Assembly: GCA_903921605.1 (NCBI GenBank)
Contig: CAIXQV010000756.1
Location: 1-6,461, forward strand
DNA: 6,461 nucleotides
Direction of reading: 5' to 3'
From: an uncultured Planctomycetaceae bacterium
Lineage (GTDB): Bacteria > Planctomycetota > Planctomycetia > Planctomycetales > Planctomycetaceae
Shown here: positions 1 to 6,426 of the stretch, piece by piece
How the letters are laid out: every line of letters starts with the position of its first letter
How positions within the stretch are numbered: the stretch's first letter is position 1
Translations under genes and position numbers: made by a program
The notes under the pieces: model-generated
The model's input: only the letters and a program-made list of their open reading frames with translations
Database searches by the model: none
What the model was told of the DNA's origin: nothing

Positions 1-317
1 CGGGCGTAGTCGATGATCTCCATAAAGGCCGGCCCGATGCGGACTTCTCGAACAATCGGCTTGTCGTTGCTCCATCCATCTGCCGGAAGCTTACTCAGCA
101 ATCTCATCGAGTCGACTCGCATCACTTCAGTCTGAGCTTCCATCGACTCTACAGAAAAGGCTGCAGCCTCCGGCACAAGCATCGCGGGATCCGGAACGAC
201 ATGCAACAGATGGAGTTCAGCATTGAACCGAGCAGCCATGGCGCATCCGTAGGTCAGAGCCGGGCTGCTGAATGTACTGAAGTCAGTCGGGACCAGAATT
301 CGATCGAGTTTAATCAT
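1..317 (-). CDS. Universal stress protein (UspA family), C-terminus cut off by window edge
   Basis: This is a cytoplasmic protein of the UspA superfamily, alpha/beta Rossmann-like nucleotide-binding proteins induced under stress. About 105 residues are visible. The start reads MIKLDRILVPTDFS, the classic first strand and loop with the conserved Asp of the family, followed by a helix (SSPALTYGCAMAARFNAELH) and the second strand LHLLHVVPDP. The region near residues 90-105 (VRIGPAFMEIIDYAR) matches the usual V-x-x-G-x-P-x-x-x-I segment before the ATP-binding loop. The G-2X-G-9X-G(S/T) motif itself lies outside the window, so ATP binding cannot be judged. The ATG at 317-315 has an AAGGA Shine-Dalgarno (complement of 327-331) at 9 nt spacing, which fixes the start. 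It lies 38 bp downstream of the DUF4405-type gene on the same strand and is probably cotranscribed with it. Family assignment is confident; the specific stress or ligand is unknown. Confidence 0.88.
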   Translation of the reverse strand, partial: MIKLDRILVPTDFSTFSSPALTYGCAMAARFNAELHLLHVVPDPAMLVPEAAAFSVESMEAQTEVMRVDSMRLLSKLPADGWSNDKPIVREVRIGPAFMEIIDYA

Positions 318-355
318 GGACGTAAATCCTTCAGAGGTTTCGAGCAGGCCGCTGA

Positions 356-832
356 CTATTGCAGCGGCATCTTAATCGACATCATTGCAATTCCGACAAC
401 TGTGGCGCCGGAAAGCAGCAGCAGAATCAACAGACCAACTCCATAGACGGTCCGGATACCGTCATCCGGCAGTTCTCGTTGATGGAGTAACTTACGAGCA
501 ATCACGCCGCAGACCCACGACCAGTGCAGCATGACATGCACCACAATCCCGAAGGCCAGTACGCTGAGGAAAAAGAACTGCACACTACACCACTGTCCAA
601 AATTCATCGACCACAGTGTCCAGCCCTTCGCTGCAACTCCGGGTGGAAAGACAAACTGCACAATGACCGCCGAGATTGAATGCAGGCAAAATACCAGCAG
701 CAGAAAGGTGTCCAGCCAGAAGTTGACGAGCGTACGAGAGACTCGAGTACCGTCTGAAGCCACGACCTCAGACTTCTTGATAATTCTATCAGTAAGAGGT
801 GTATCAGTAATGGGGTTCGTTGTTGCCGACAC
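356..832 (-). CDS. DUF4405-type three-helix membrane protein
   Basis: This is a small inner-membrane protein, 158 residues from the start chosen here. A polar N-terminus of about 35 residues precedes three hydrophobic segments near residues 38-62, 82-104 and 130-152. The second helix ends in H-V-M-L-H-W-S-W-V (His99, His103, Trp104), the His/Trp-rich pattern I associate with DUF4405 proteins, and His51 lies in helix 1. Those histidines could ligate heme, as in cytochrome b-like membrane subunits, but that is inference. The preferred start is GTG at 832-830, 10 nt after GGGAG (complement of 843-847), giving MSATTNP at the N-terminus. An in-frame upstream GTG at 874-872, preceded by GGTGGAAG, would add 14 residues and cannot be excluded. 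The stop is TAG at 358-356. It lies upstream of the universal stress gene in the same orientation and diverges from glgC. Biochemical role unknown. Confidence 0.75.
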   Translation of the reverse strand: MSATTNPITDTPLTDRIIKKSEVVASDGTRVSRTLVNFWLDTFLLLVFCLHSISAVIVQFVFPPGVAAKGWTLWSMNFGQWCSVQFFFLSVLAFGIVVHVMLHWSWVCGVIARKLLHQRELPDDGIRTVYGVGLLILLLLSGATVVGIAMMSIKMPLQ

Positions 833-903
833 GAAAGTAACGCTCCCTACTTTGTGCAACCGGCCCTTCAGCACTACAGTCTTCCACCGAGGCCAATTCG
901 GGC

Positions 904-932
904 ATTGTCAGATTGTCTCTGTGGCGACGCAA
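904..932 (-). promoter_or_regulatory. Possible sigma70-like promoter for the membrane protein/usp pair
   Basis: Read on the minus strand, TTGCGT (complement of 927-932) and GACAAT (complement of 904-909) are separated by 17 bp. The -10 matches four of six consensus bases; the -35 is weak beyond its TTG. Predicted transcription would begin near 897, giving a leader of about 65 nt to the GTG at 832 or a very short one to the GTG at 874. It lies in the 258-bp divergent intergenic region shared with glgC. This is sequence resemblance only. Confidence 0.28.
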
Positions 933-1023
933 ATGGAATGCCGCTGATGTCGAACTGAATGGTTTCCGGCAGACTAAGCACAGAAGCGCGCGATAGTGCG
1001 CATAGATTTTTCTGGCCGGTCGA

Positions 1024-1041
1024 GTTCGCACACTTGCGAGC
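1024..1041 (+). other. Short hairpin in the glgC upstream region
   Basis: TCGCA (1026-1030) pairs perfectly with TGCGA (1035-1039) across a 4-nt loop, and a G-U and a G-C pair extend the stem to 7 bp. It ends about 50 nt before the glgC start codon and is not followed by a T-run, so it is not an intrinsic terminator. It could be a leader hairpin or a chance inverted repeat. I could not pick out a convincing glgC promoter in 875-1090. Confidence 0.25.
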
Positions 1042-1077
1042 GATAGGGCACATCAGCGAAACTAATCGAATCGGAAT

Positions 1078-1083
1078 GGAGGA
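1078..1083 (+). promoter_or_regulatory. Ribosome binding site that fixes the glgC start
   Basis: GGAGGA lies 7 nt before the ATG at 1091. It is the strongest Shine-Dalgarno in the window. It selects 1091 over the in-frame ATG at 1076, which overlaps the site, and over the far-upstream ATG at 959. Confidence 0.8.
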
Positions 1084-1090
1084 CTGTTTT

Positions 1091-2317
1091 ATGCAGAATG
1101 TGCTGGCTGTCGTGCTCGCCGGGGGCAAAGGATCGCGACTGGAGCCGTTAACTCGAGATCGCAGCAAGCCTGCGGTTCCGTTCGGGGGCTGCTTCCGAAT
1201 CATCGACTTCACGCTGTCGAATTGCCTCAACAGCGGTCTTCGCAAAATCCTCGTGATGACTCAGTATAAGGCCGCCAGTCTCGAACGGCACATTGAACTG
1301 GGCTGGCACTTTCTTCCGGCAGAGCTGGGAGAATTTGTCAGCGTTCGACCGCCTGAGCAACGAGTCGATGAAAACTGGTACATGGGCACGGCCGATGCCA
1401 TTTACCAGAACATCTACACGATCGAAAAAGTCCGCCCGAAGCACATCGTCATTCTGAGCGGCGATCATATCTATCGAATGGACTATTCGAAGTTCATCGC
1501 TGACCACATTGCGTCAGGAGCCGACGCCAGCATTGCCTGTTTGCCAGTCCCTCTCGACGAAGGTCGTCGATTTGGAGTCATGCAGGTCGATGAAGATCGT
1601 CGCGTGGTTCGATTTCGTGAAAAGCCGGAACAGCCGGATCCAATCCCCGGTCGACCTGAACAATGTATGGCGTCAATGGGCATCTATGTGTTCGACACGG
1701 AGTTTCTGTTTGAGCAGCTTTGCATTGACGCCAACGAACCTGGCAGCAATCGTGATTTTGGCAAAGATATTATCCCCTCGATTGTCGACTCCAGTCGCGT
1801 GATGGCGTGGCCGTTTGAAGATCCGGAAACCGGCGGTCCGGCCTACTGGCGCGATGTGGGAACATTGGACTCCTACTACGAAACGAGCATGGATCTGACC
1901 TCCGTGCGGCCGCAGCTGAACCTATACGATCAAGACTGGCCGATTCGAACATGGCAGCCTCCATTGCCGCCTCCGAAATTCGTATTCAACGATCGCGAAT
2001 CCAGCGAACCAAGAATTGGATATGCAACTGACAGTTTGATTTGTTCCGGGTCGATTATTTCCGGTGGAAAAGTCGACCGCTGCATTTTTTCCCCGCGAGT
2101 CCGCGTCAACAGTTTTGCGTCTGTCACGAACTCCATACTGTTCGAAGGTGTTGAAGTGGGGAGGCACTGCGTGATCGAACGAGCCATTGTCGACAAAGGC
2201 GTGTCAATCCCCGAGGGAACTCGCATTGGCGTGGATCCTGTTGAGGATCTTACTCGTGGTTTGACGATCTCAGAAGGGGGAATAACGGTTGTGCCGAGAA
2301 ATGTTCGATTCGTCTGA
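1091..2317 (+). CDS. glgC: Glucose-1-phosphate adenylyltransferase (ADP-glucose pyrophosphorylase)
   Basis: This cytoplasmic enzyme (EC 2.7.7.27) makes ADP-glucose and PPi from ATP and glucose-1-phosphate, the regulated first step of glycogen synthesis. It has 408 residues, close to the usual bacterial length. The N-terminal nucleotidyltransferase domain shows LAGGKGSRL at 9-17, KPAVPFGG at 26-33, FRIIDFTLSN at 35-44, GTADAIYQN at 99-107, SGDHIYRMDY at 123-132 (Asp125, equivalent to catalytic Asp142 of E. coli) and FREKP at 175-179 (Lys178, equivalent to the glucose-1-phosphate-binding Lys195). ASMGIYVFD, DFGKDIIP and YWRDVGTLDSYY follow. From about residue 310 a left-handed beta-helix domain carries hexapeptide-like repeats (SGSIISGG, FSPRVRVNSF, VEVGRHCVIERAIVD). 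The E. coli activator residue Lys39 is replaced by Cys34, so fructose-1,6-bisphosphate control may differ. The gene stands alone, with no glgA, glgB or glgP beside it. No intrinsic terminator was found downstream. Confidence 0.97.
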   Translation: MQNVLAVVLAGGKGSRLEPLTRDRSKPAVPFGGCFRIIDFTLSNCLNSGLRKILVMTQYKAASLERHIELGWHFLPAELGEFVSVRPPEQRVDENWYMGTADAIYQNIYTIEKVRPKHIVILSGDHIYRMDYSKFIADHIASGADASIACLPVPLDEGRRFGVMQVDEDRRVVRFREKPEQPDPIPGRPEQCMASMGIYVFDTEFLFEQLCIDANEPGSNRDFGKDIIPSIVDSSRVMAWPFEDPETGGPAYWRDVGTLDSYYETSMDLTSVRPQLNLYDQDWPIRTWQPPLPPPKFVFNDRESSEPRIGYATDSLICSGSIISGGKVDRCIFSPRVRVNSFASVTNSILFEGVEVGRHCVIERAIVDKGVSIPEGTRIGVDPVEDLTRGLTISEGGITVVPRNVRFV

Positions 2318-2480
2318 AGACTTTGCAGGCACTCCGCAGTTGCACGTCGGCCTTGAATTGATCAGCATGAGGCGCAGCGTCGCTTTGGACGGCAGCGAAA
2401 CTCGGCGGTGCTGGTCGCCTTAAATGTCCGGGATTTGGTAAATTAGATAAGTATTAATCGCCCGGATTTCTCAGGGCTGA
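2318..2480. other. Intergenic region between glgC and the unknown gene
   Basis: These 163 bp contain no coding signal that I can support. One weak inverted repeat, TCGCT...AGCGA near 2380-2400, has a 9-nt loop and no following T-run, so I do not call it a terminator. The last 50 bp are AT-richer (around TTGGTAAATTAGATAAG) and may hold the promoter of the next gene, but no properly spaced -35/-10 pair stands out. Confidence 0.4.
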
Positions 2481-2984
2481 ATGCTCGAAAGTTTCGAAAT
2501 GTCTGACTTTGAAGATCGATTGCAGAAAGCAATTCAACGTGGCCAGCAGGCTCGCGTCGCCGTTGATGCATCGCAGGAAGCCGATGCCGCGACCGAAGAG
2601 GAAATGCGGCTCAAACACTCGCAATTTCGCAATGAACTTTCCGAGCACATCGAAAACTGCCTACGGAAGCTCTGTGATCATTTCCCTGGCTTTGATTACA
2701 GCACCGTGCTGAATGAAAAAGGCTGGGGAGCACGCATCAGTCGCGACGACATCAAGCTGGGGCGAGGAACCGCAAAGAACGAGTACAGCCGTCTCGAAGT
2801 TCTGGTGCGGCCATTCAATGATACGCATATCGTTGAGATCTCAACAAAAGGCACAATCCGTAATCGTGAGTCGCTGAACCGCAGTAACTTTAAGTTTCTG
2901 AAGGAAGCGACGAAGGACATGCTAAAGCAGATTGTCGACGGCATCGTGCTGGAATTTGCCGAGCAGTATTCCGCACATTCGTAG
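2481..2984 (+). CDS. Conserved hypothetical protein, soluble, function unknown
   Basis: This 167-residue protein is probably cytoplasmic: it has no signal peptide and no membrane segment. Residues 10-65 are rich in Glu, Gln, Arg and Ala with heptad-like spacing and are probably one or two long helices or a coiled coil. A compact alpha/beta part follows, with distinctive stretches CDHFPGFDY (65-73), EKGWGARISRDD (79-90), RLEVLVRPF (104-112) and EISTKGTIRNRE (119-130), then a C-terminal helix ending EFAEQYSAHS. I recall similar proteins in Planctomycetes, always unnamed; I cannot confirm this here. The start is uncertain. ATG 2481 has AGGG only 4 nt upstream, whereas ATG 2499 gives MSDFEDRL, which looks like a more natural N-terminus but has only a weak GAAAG. 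The TAG stop is 5 bp from the convergent membrane-protein stop. The base pattern, length and sensible composition support a real gene. No function is proposed. Confidence 0.82.
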   Translation: MLESFEMSDFEDRLQKAIQRGQQARVAVDASQEADAATEEEMRLKHSQFRNELSEHIENCLRKLCDHFPGFDYSTVLNEKGWGARISRDDIKLGRGTAKNEYSRLEVLVRPFNDTHIVEISTKGTIRNRESLNRSNFKFLKEATKDMLKQIVDGIVLEFAEQYSAHS

Positions 2985-2989
2985 GTTGG

Positions 2990-4954
2990 TTAATGCTGAT
3001 CGGCGGTCCATGTCTCGGTGTCCAGCAGTTCGTTCGTTGCTTCGGCTGTGACAGATGTCTTCCATTGCAAAACACCAAATGGCAATTGGCCGCAATACTG
3101 CACATCGCAGCGATGCCAAATTTTTCCCAATGCCGGATCGTCGATCACGACTCTTATCGCGGCTCGTTCAACCTTCCACGCTTTGGTTGAATCTTTGCGA
3201 GAAGGAATCCACGTCGGCCCCGCCGCGTTGAATGTGCGAATGGCTGGAAGTCCCTGCAGCAGACGTTCGATCTCGGCCAGTTGCGATGATGAGGCTTGTC
3301 CTTCCGGTTGTCCTTCAAGAACACTCAACCAACGCTGCCCATTGCGAAATCGACTTCGGCTGGCAGCAAACACAAACGAACGCGTCGCTTCGCCCGGCGG
3401 CGTTAGTTGAACCGCCAGTTGCATCGCTTCAGAATCCGCGCCGAACACTTGCAGCCGAAGCTTCTTGCCTCGACTGCTGGTCCATGACATTGCTGCCTGC
3501 GGAACAATTGGAATTTCGCCCAGCACACTAAACCGCGCGGGATCAAACGGTTTGACTGGCGTGCGATAATGAATCCAGCCAGCGGCTTCCATTTGCTCGA
3601 ACAGCCACGAAGGTCTCCACGGACGATTGACAGACCAGTTAACGGATACGATTGATCCGGCCAGTAGTAGGCCGCAGATAACATGGACACTGCGGCGTTG
3701 AATTGATTCCAGAGCCGGAACCATCGCAATCCACCAGAACGGCGACAGCCACATCATCCAACGCAGGCCGACGGAGTTGCCTCCGTAGTTGTAGTTCTCT
3801 GTACGAGTCAGGTAGAACCCCAGAGTAACCAATGTCATCAACGCCCCGGCAAGAATCAGCAGGCTTCGGCTTTCTGCTTTCCTCCCCAGCGCCAGAAGAA
3901 GAGCCAGCAGAGTCCCGCAGACCGCAACAAGCAGAACCGGCGTCAGCGACAAGAGTCCGTGATGACCCAGAATGCAGTGAAACAAATAGACGGGCGTTGA
4001 TTCCGTGTTGGCATCGAGATCTCGTGGGGTCGTCCAGTAGCTCGGAATACCGTTGTGCTCGTAAACGTAAGTTTCAGTTCCATAAGTCGCATAAAACGGC
4101 TTGACGCCTCCCGTTGCCATCCAGTTGGTGACAAAGAATGCGAGCAGTGGGACAGCGGCCGCCGGAACGAACCAGATCGCCGTTTTGCGAGAGCAGATAA
4201 CGACCGCGAGCAGAAATGCCAGCACTCCCATTTGCGCGGCTGGCAGCTCAAAACAACACGTCAGCGCGGCGAAGAACCCGAGCGATGCGAAGTCCCGGGA
4301 CCGTGGCTCTGAAGGTCTTTCATTGTTGTCAGAAGAATGAGTTCTGCTGCGAGACACAAGAATTCTTACCGCCGCAGTGATGGCAAACATCGCGCAGGCA
4401 ACCGCCGGCGTGTGATTGTTCAAGGTCGTAAGATAAGGATTCAGAATGGACCCAAAACCCGCGACGGCCAGCACAAACATTCTTGCATAAAGACCACTGT
4501 CCAAAAGCTGCAGGCATGTTCGCAGCGAACGCAATGACAGATAGAACGGGATCACGTTCACGATGAGCAACAGCAGTCGCGTCACGAGAGCCGTGTGATG
4601 AACCAGACCGTAGCCGAGTATCGCTCGCTCAATCGCATATAACCCCGCGACCATGGTGGACAGCAGGGGAGGCTTGGACGAATAAAAGTGCCACGGTTCC
4701 GATTCGGACGTTCGATACCGGACTTTATCAATCGTAGACCAGGCTCCTACCGCATCGATTTCATCAATCTGAAACGTACGACGTTCGACCAGCGACCAGA
4801 CAGTGGCCCAGCGAGACCGATCGTTCGCGCTTTGCAGAGGTGCTGCCTGAAGCACGGCGGCGGCGATCACCGCCGTTGCGGCCAAAATCAGGATATTTTC
4901 GATCAGGCCGCATTGAGCGAACCGGGACTGATCATCAGGGACTGGTTCCTTCAT
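2990..4954 (-). CDS. Polytopic membrane protein with GT-C glycosyltransferase-like N-terminus
   Basis: This is an integral membrane protein of 654 residues. One hydrophobic helix (about 17-38) is followed by a large polar loop (about 39-95), then roughly eight to ten further membrane segments up to about residue 440, then a soluble tail (443-654). The first loop has N-D-R-S-R-W-A-T at 44-51 and Y-S-S-K-P-P-L-L at 91-98. This layout parallels ArnT/PMT-type GT-C enzymes, where an Asp in the first external loop is catalytic and a KP(P) motif opens the next helix. Asp45 would be the candidate catalytic residue. Later stretches NGIPSYWTTPRDLD, LGHHGLLSLTP and NYGGNSVGLRWMMW look strongly conserved. 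By analogy it would move a sugar from a polyprenyl-phosphate carrier, but donor and acceptor are unknown. The ATG at 4954-4952 keeps the first helix; its Shine-Dalgarno is poor (AAGGG about 12 nt away). The gene stands alone, convergent with the upstream unknown gene and divergent from the DAHP synthase. Confidence 0.85.
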   Translation of the reverse strand: MKEPVPDDQSRFAQCGLIENILILAATAVIAAAVLQAAPLQSANDRSRWATVWSLVERRTFQIDEIDAVGAWSTIDKVRYRTSESEPWHFYSSKPPLLSTMVAGLYAIERAILGYGLVHHTALVTRLLLLIVNVIPFYLSLRSLRTCLQLLDSGLYARMFVLAVAGFGSILNPYLTTLNNHTPAVACAMFAITAAVRILVSRSRTHSSDNNERPSEPRSRDFASLGFFAALTCCFELPAAQMGVLAFLLAVVICSRKTAIWFVPAAAVPLLAFFVTNWMATGGVKPFYATYGTETYVYEHNGIPSYWTTPRDLDANTESTPVYLFHCILGHHGLLSLTPVLLVAVCGTLLALLLALGRKAESRSLLILAGALMTLVTLGFYLTRTENYNYGGNSVGLRWMMWLSPFWWIAMVPALESIQRRSVHVICGLLLAGSIVSVNWSVNRPWRPSWLFEQMEAAGWIHYRTPVKPFDPARFSVLGEIPIVPQAAMSWTSSRGKKLRLQVFGADSEAMQLAVQLTPPGEATRSFVFAASRSRFRNGQRWLSVLEGQPEGQASSSQLAEIERLLQGLPAIRTFNAAGPTWIPSRKDSTKAWKVERAAIRVVIDDPALGKIWHRCDVQYCGQLPFGVLQWKTSVTAEATNELLDTETWTADQH

Positions 4955-4999
4955 TGTGTTTTCAATCCCTTCGAGTTCAGACCGTTAACCAGACCGGAG

Positions 5000-5029
5000 A
5001 GTGTAGCCGCACTTTACACCCCACGTCAC
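5000..5029 (-). promoter_or_regulatory. Weak candidate promoter for the membrane protein gene
   Basis: On the minus strand GTGACG (complement of 5024-5029) and TACACT (complement of 5000-5005) are 18 bp apart, each matching four of six sigma70 consensus bases. Transcription would start near 4993, about 40 nt before the ATG at 4954. The position is reasonable, but the match is weak enough to arise by chance. Confidence 0.27.
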
Positions 5030-5107
5030 TCTTTTTGCCTGTGTCACCTGTTCAGACGGAACGAATACCGAGGATTTTTCCGCATCCGGCCAATTCGGAG
5101 TATGCCG

Positions 5108-5136
5108 TTGAATGATGTGGCCGGATGTTTGATAAT
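5108..5136 (+). promoter_or_regulatory. Sigma70-like promoter for the DAHP synthase gene
   Basis: TTGAAT (5108-5113) and GATAAT (5131-5136) are separated by exactly 17 bp, with four and five of six consensus bases respectively. A second overlapping -10-like hexamer, TACAAT, lies at 5138-5143 but has no -35 at suitable spacing. Initiation near 5143 would leave an untranslated leader of about 73 nt. I see no leader peptide, attenuator or recognisable operator in that leader. Confidence 0.5.
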
Positions 5137-5215
5137 CTACAATCCTGAAATTTCCTGAACCAGAAACCGGGCCGAGAAGCCTGCAGACTGGCACCTGCCC
5201 AGAACACTCCCGGAA

Positions 5216-6307
5216 ATGGCCCAGCCGGCCGTAAAACGAATGAACGCTGCGAACCCAACCGCTCCTGCTCGCCCTTTGCAGGACGTCAACATCATCGGGA
5301 CGTCTCCTCTGATTTCTCCGGCAGAACTCAAGCAGGAGTTTCCGGTATCGTCAGCCATCGCCGATCATGTGGCTGACTCACGTGGTGTGGTAGAAAATAT
5401 CCTCCGCGGAAACGACAAGCGAGTCATCGCGATCGTGGGCCCCTGTTCAATCCATAATACCGACATGGCTCTTGAGTACGCACGCCAACTGAAGGCTGTG
5501 GCCGATGAAGTGAGCGATCGGCTGTTTGTGGTCATGCGAGTTTACTTCGAGAAACCTCGCACGACCGTCGGCTGGAAAGGCTTGATCAACGACCCTCATC
5601 TGAACGACACATTCGACATCGCCACGGGATTGCGGAAAGCTCGCCAGATTCTGCTGGATATCAACACGGTCGGTTTGCCAGCGGCCACAGAAATGCTGGA
5701 ACCGATTACTCCTCAATACATCGCGGACCTGATTACCCTGGCCTCGATCGGTGCTCGCACGACTGAATCACCGACTCATCGCCAGATGGCCAGTGGACTT
5801 TCGATGCCGGTCGGATTCAAGAACAGCACGGAAGGCAGTCTTGAAGTGGCGATCAACGCCATGAAGGCGGCACGGGCTCAGCACAATTTTCTGGGCATCG
5901 ATCATGACGGCAAGACCTGCGTCATGAGCACTCGTGGAAATGAGCTGGGGCACTTGATTCTCCGTGGTGGCCGCAACCCCAACTATCAGGCAGAACATGT
6001 CAGCGAAGCCAGTCGGATGTTGCGTGATGCCAAGTTGCCTCCCAGACTGGTCGTTGACTGCAGCCATGCGAATTCCAGCAAGGATTATCGCCGCCAGCCG
6101 GAAGTCTGGATGGATGTTATTCGTCAGCGAGCGGCCGGGAACGAAGAGATCGTCGGTCTCATGCTGGAAAGCAATCTCGTCGAAGGCGCACAGGCTCTGA
6201 CAGAAGATCTCTCAAAGCTGAAGTACGGCGTGAGCATCACGGACGGCTGCATCAGCATCGAAGAAACCGCCAGCCTGCTGCGGCAAGCTCGGCAGACCCT
6301 GGCGTAG
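5216..6307 (+). CDS. 3-deoxy-7-phosphoheptulonate synthase, class I (AroF/AroG/AroH family)
   Basis: This cytoplasmic metalloenzyme (DAHP synthase, EC 2.5.1.54) condenses phosphoenolpyruvate with erythrose-4-phosphate as the first step of the shikimate pathway. It has 363 residues; E. coli AroG has 350. The alignment is nearly gap-free from about residue 30, with a 16-residue N-terminal offset. Metal ligands are present: Cys77 (GPCSIH), His284 (DCSHANSS), Glu318 (GLMLESN) and Asp343 (SITDGC). Substrate residues are Arg108, Lys113 and Arg115 (VMRVYFEKPRTTVGWKG), Arg181 (GARTTES) and Lys202 (VGFKN). The effector loop reads FLGI with Gly227 where AroG has Ser211. Together with the SKDYRRQP and KYGVSITD stretches, this is closer to the tyrosine-sensitive AroF than to AroG, though I do not assign a paralogue symbol. 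ATG 5216 is the first canonical start after an in-frame TGA at 5156, and its Shine-Dalgarno is poor. ATG 5240 is a possible alternative. The gene is monocistronic by appearance, with its own promoter and terminator. Confidence 0.97.
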   Translation: MAQPAVKRMNAANPTAPARPLQDVNIIGTSPLISPAELKQEFPVSSAIADHVADSRGVVENILRGNDKRVIAIVGPCSIHNTDMALEYARQLKAVADEVSDRLFVVMRVYFEKPRTTVGWKGLINDPHLNDTFDIATGLRKARQILLDINTVGLPAATEMLEPITPQYIADLITLASIGARTTESPTHRQMASGLSMPVGFKNSTEGSLEVAINAMKAARAQHNFLGIDHDGKTCVMSTRGNELGHLILRGGRNPNYQAEHVSEASRMLRDAKLPPRLVVDCSHANSSKDYRRQPEVWMDVIRQRAAGNEEIVGLMLESNLVEGAQALTEDLSKLKYGVSITDGCISIEETASLLRQARQTLA

Positions 6308-6374
6308 CTAACGATTTCCTGAGCGGGGCAGCGCGGCATTGATTTAGTGGTATTTCGGGCGTTTTCGTTTAACG

Positions 6375-6426
6375 GCGAGCCGCAGACGTTGGCGAACTTG
6401 GCCAACGTCGCCTGCGGCTTGCTTTT
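6375..6426 (+). terminator. Strong bulged intrinsic terminator after the DAHP synthase gene
   Basis: The outer stem AGCCGCAG (6378-6385) pairs with CTGCGGCT (6412-6419). The inner stem ACGTTGGC (6386-6393) pairs with GCCAACGT (6401-6408). The loop is GAACTTG and a 3-nt bulge CGC (6409-6411) lies on the 3' arm. Three further pairs, including one G-U, can extend the base, and TTTT follows at 6423-6426. It lies about 70 bp after the TAG stop. The T-run is short, but the stem of 16 perfect pairs is very stable. It could also be a dispersed palindromic element doing a terminator's job. Confidence 0.68.

Noticed and set aside
531..947. Open frame of 138 codons on the plus strand
   Set aside because: It lies mostly opposite the three-helix membrane protein gene, and its composition is that of a reverse-strand shadow with no domain.
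986..1001. GCGC...GCGC inverted repeat upstream of glgC as an operator
   Set aside because: Four-base arms in a GC-rich stretch are not significant and no known operator matches.
959..1090. N-terminal extension of glgC from an upstream in-frame ATG at 959
   Set aside because: The added 44 residues do not resemble any GlgC N-terminus, the ATG at 1091 has a strong GGAGGA at 7 nt, and the protein from 1091 begins exactly where the family does.
2380..2400. TCGCT...AGCGA inverted repeat after glgC as a terminator
   Set aside because: Only 5 bp of stem with a 9-nt loop and no T-run; this is expected by chance.
4688..5158. Open frame of 156 codons on the plus strand
   Set aside because: Half of it is antisense to the membrane-protein N-terminus and the rest crosses the divergent promoter region. 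The product is Arg/Pro-rich and motif-free.
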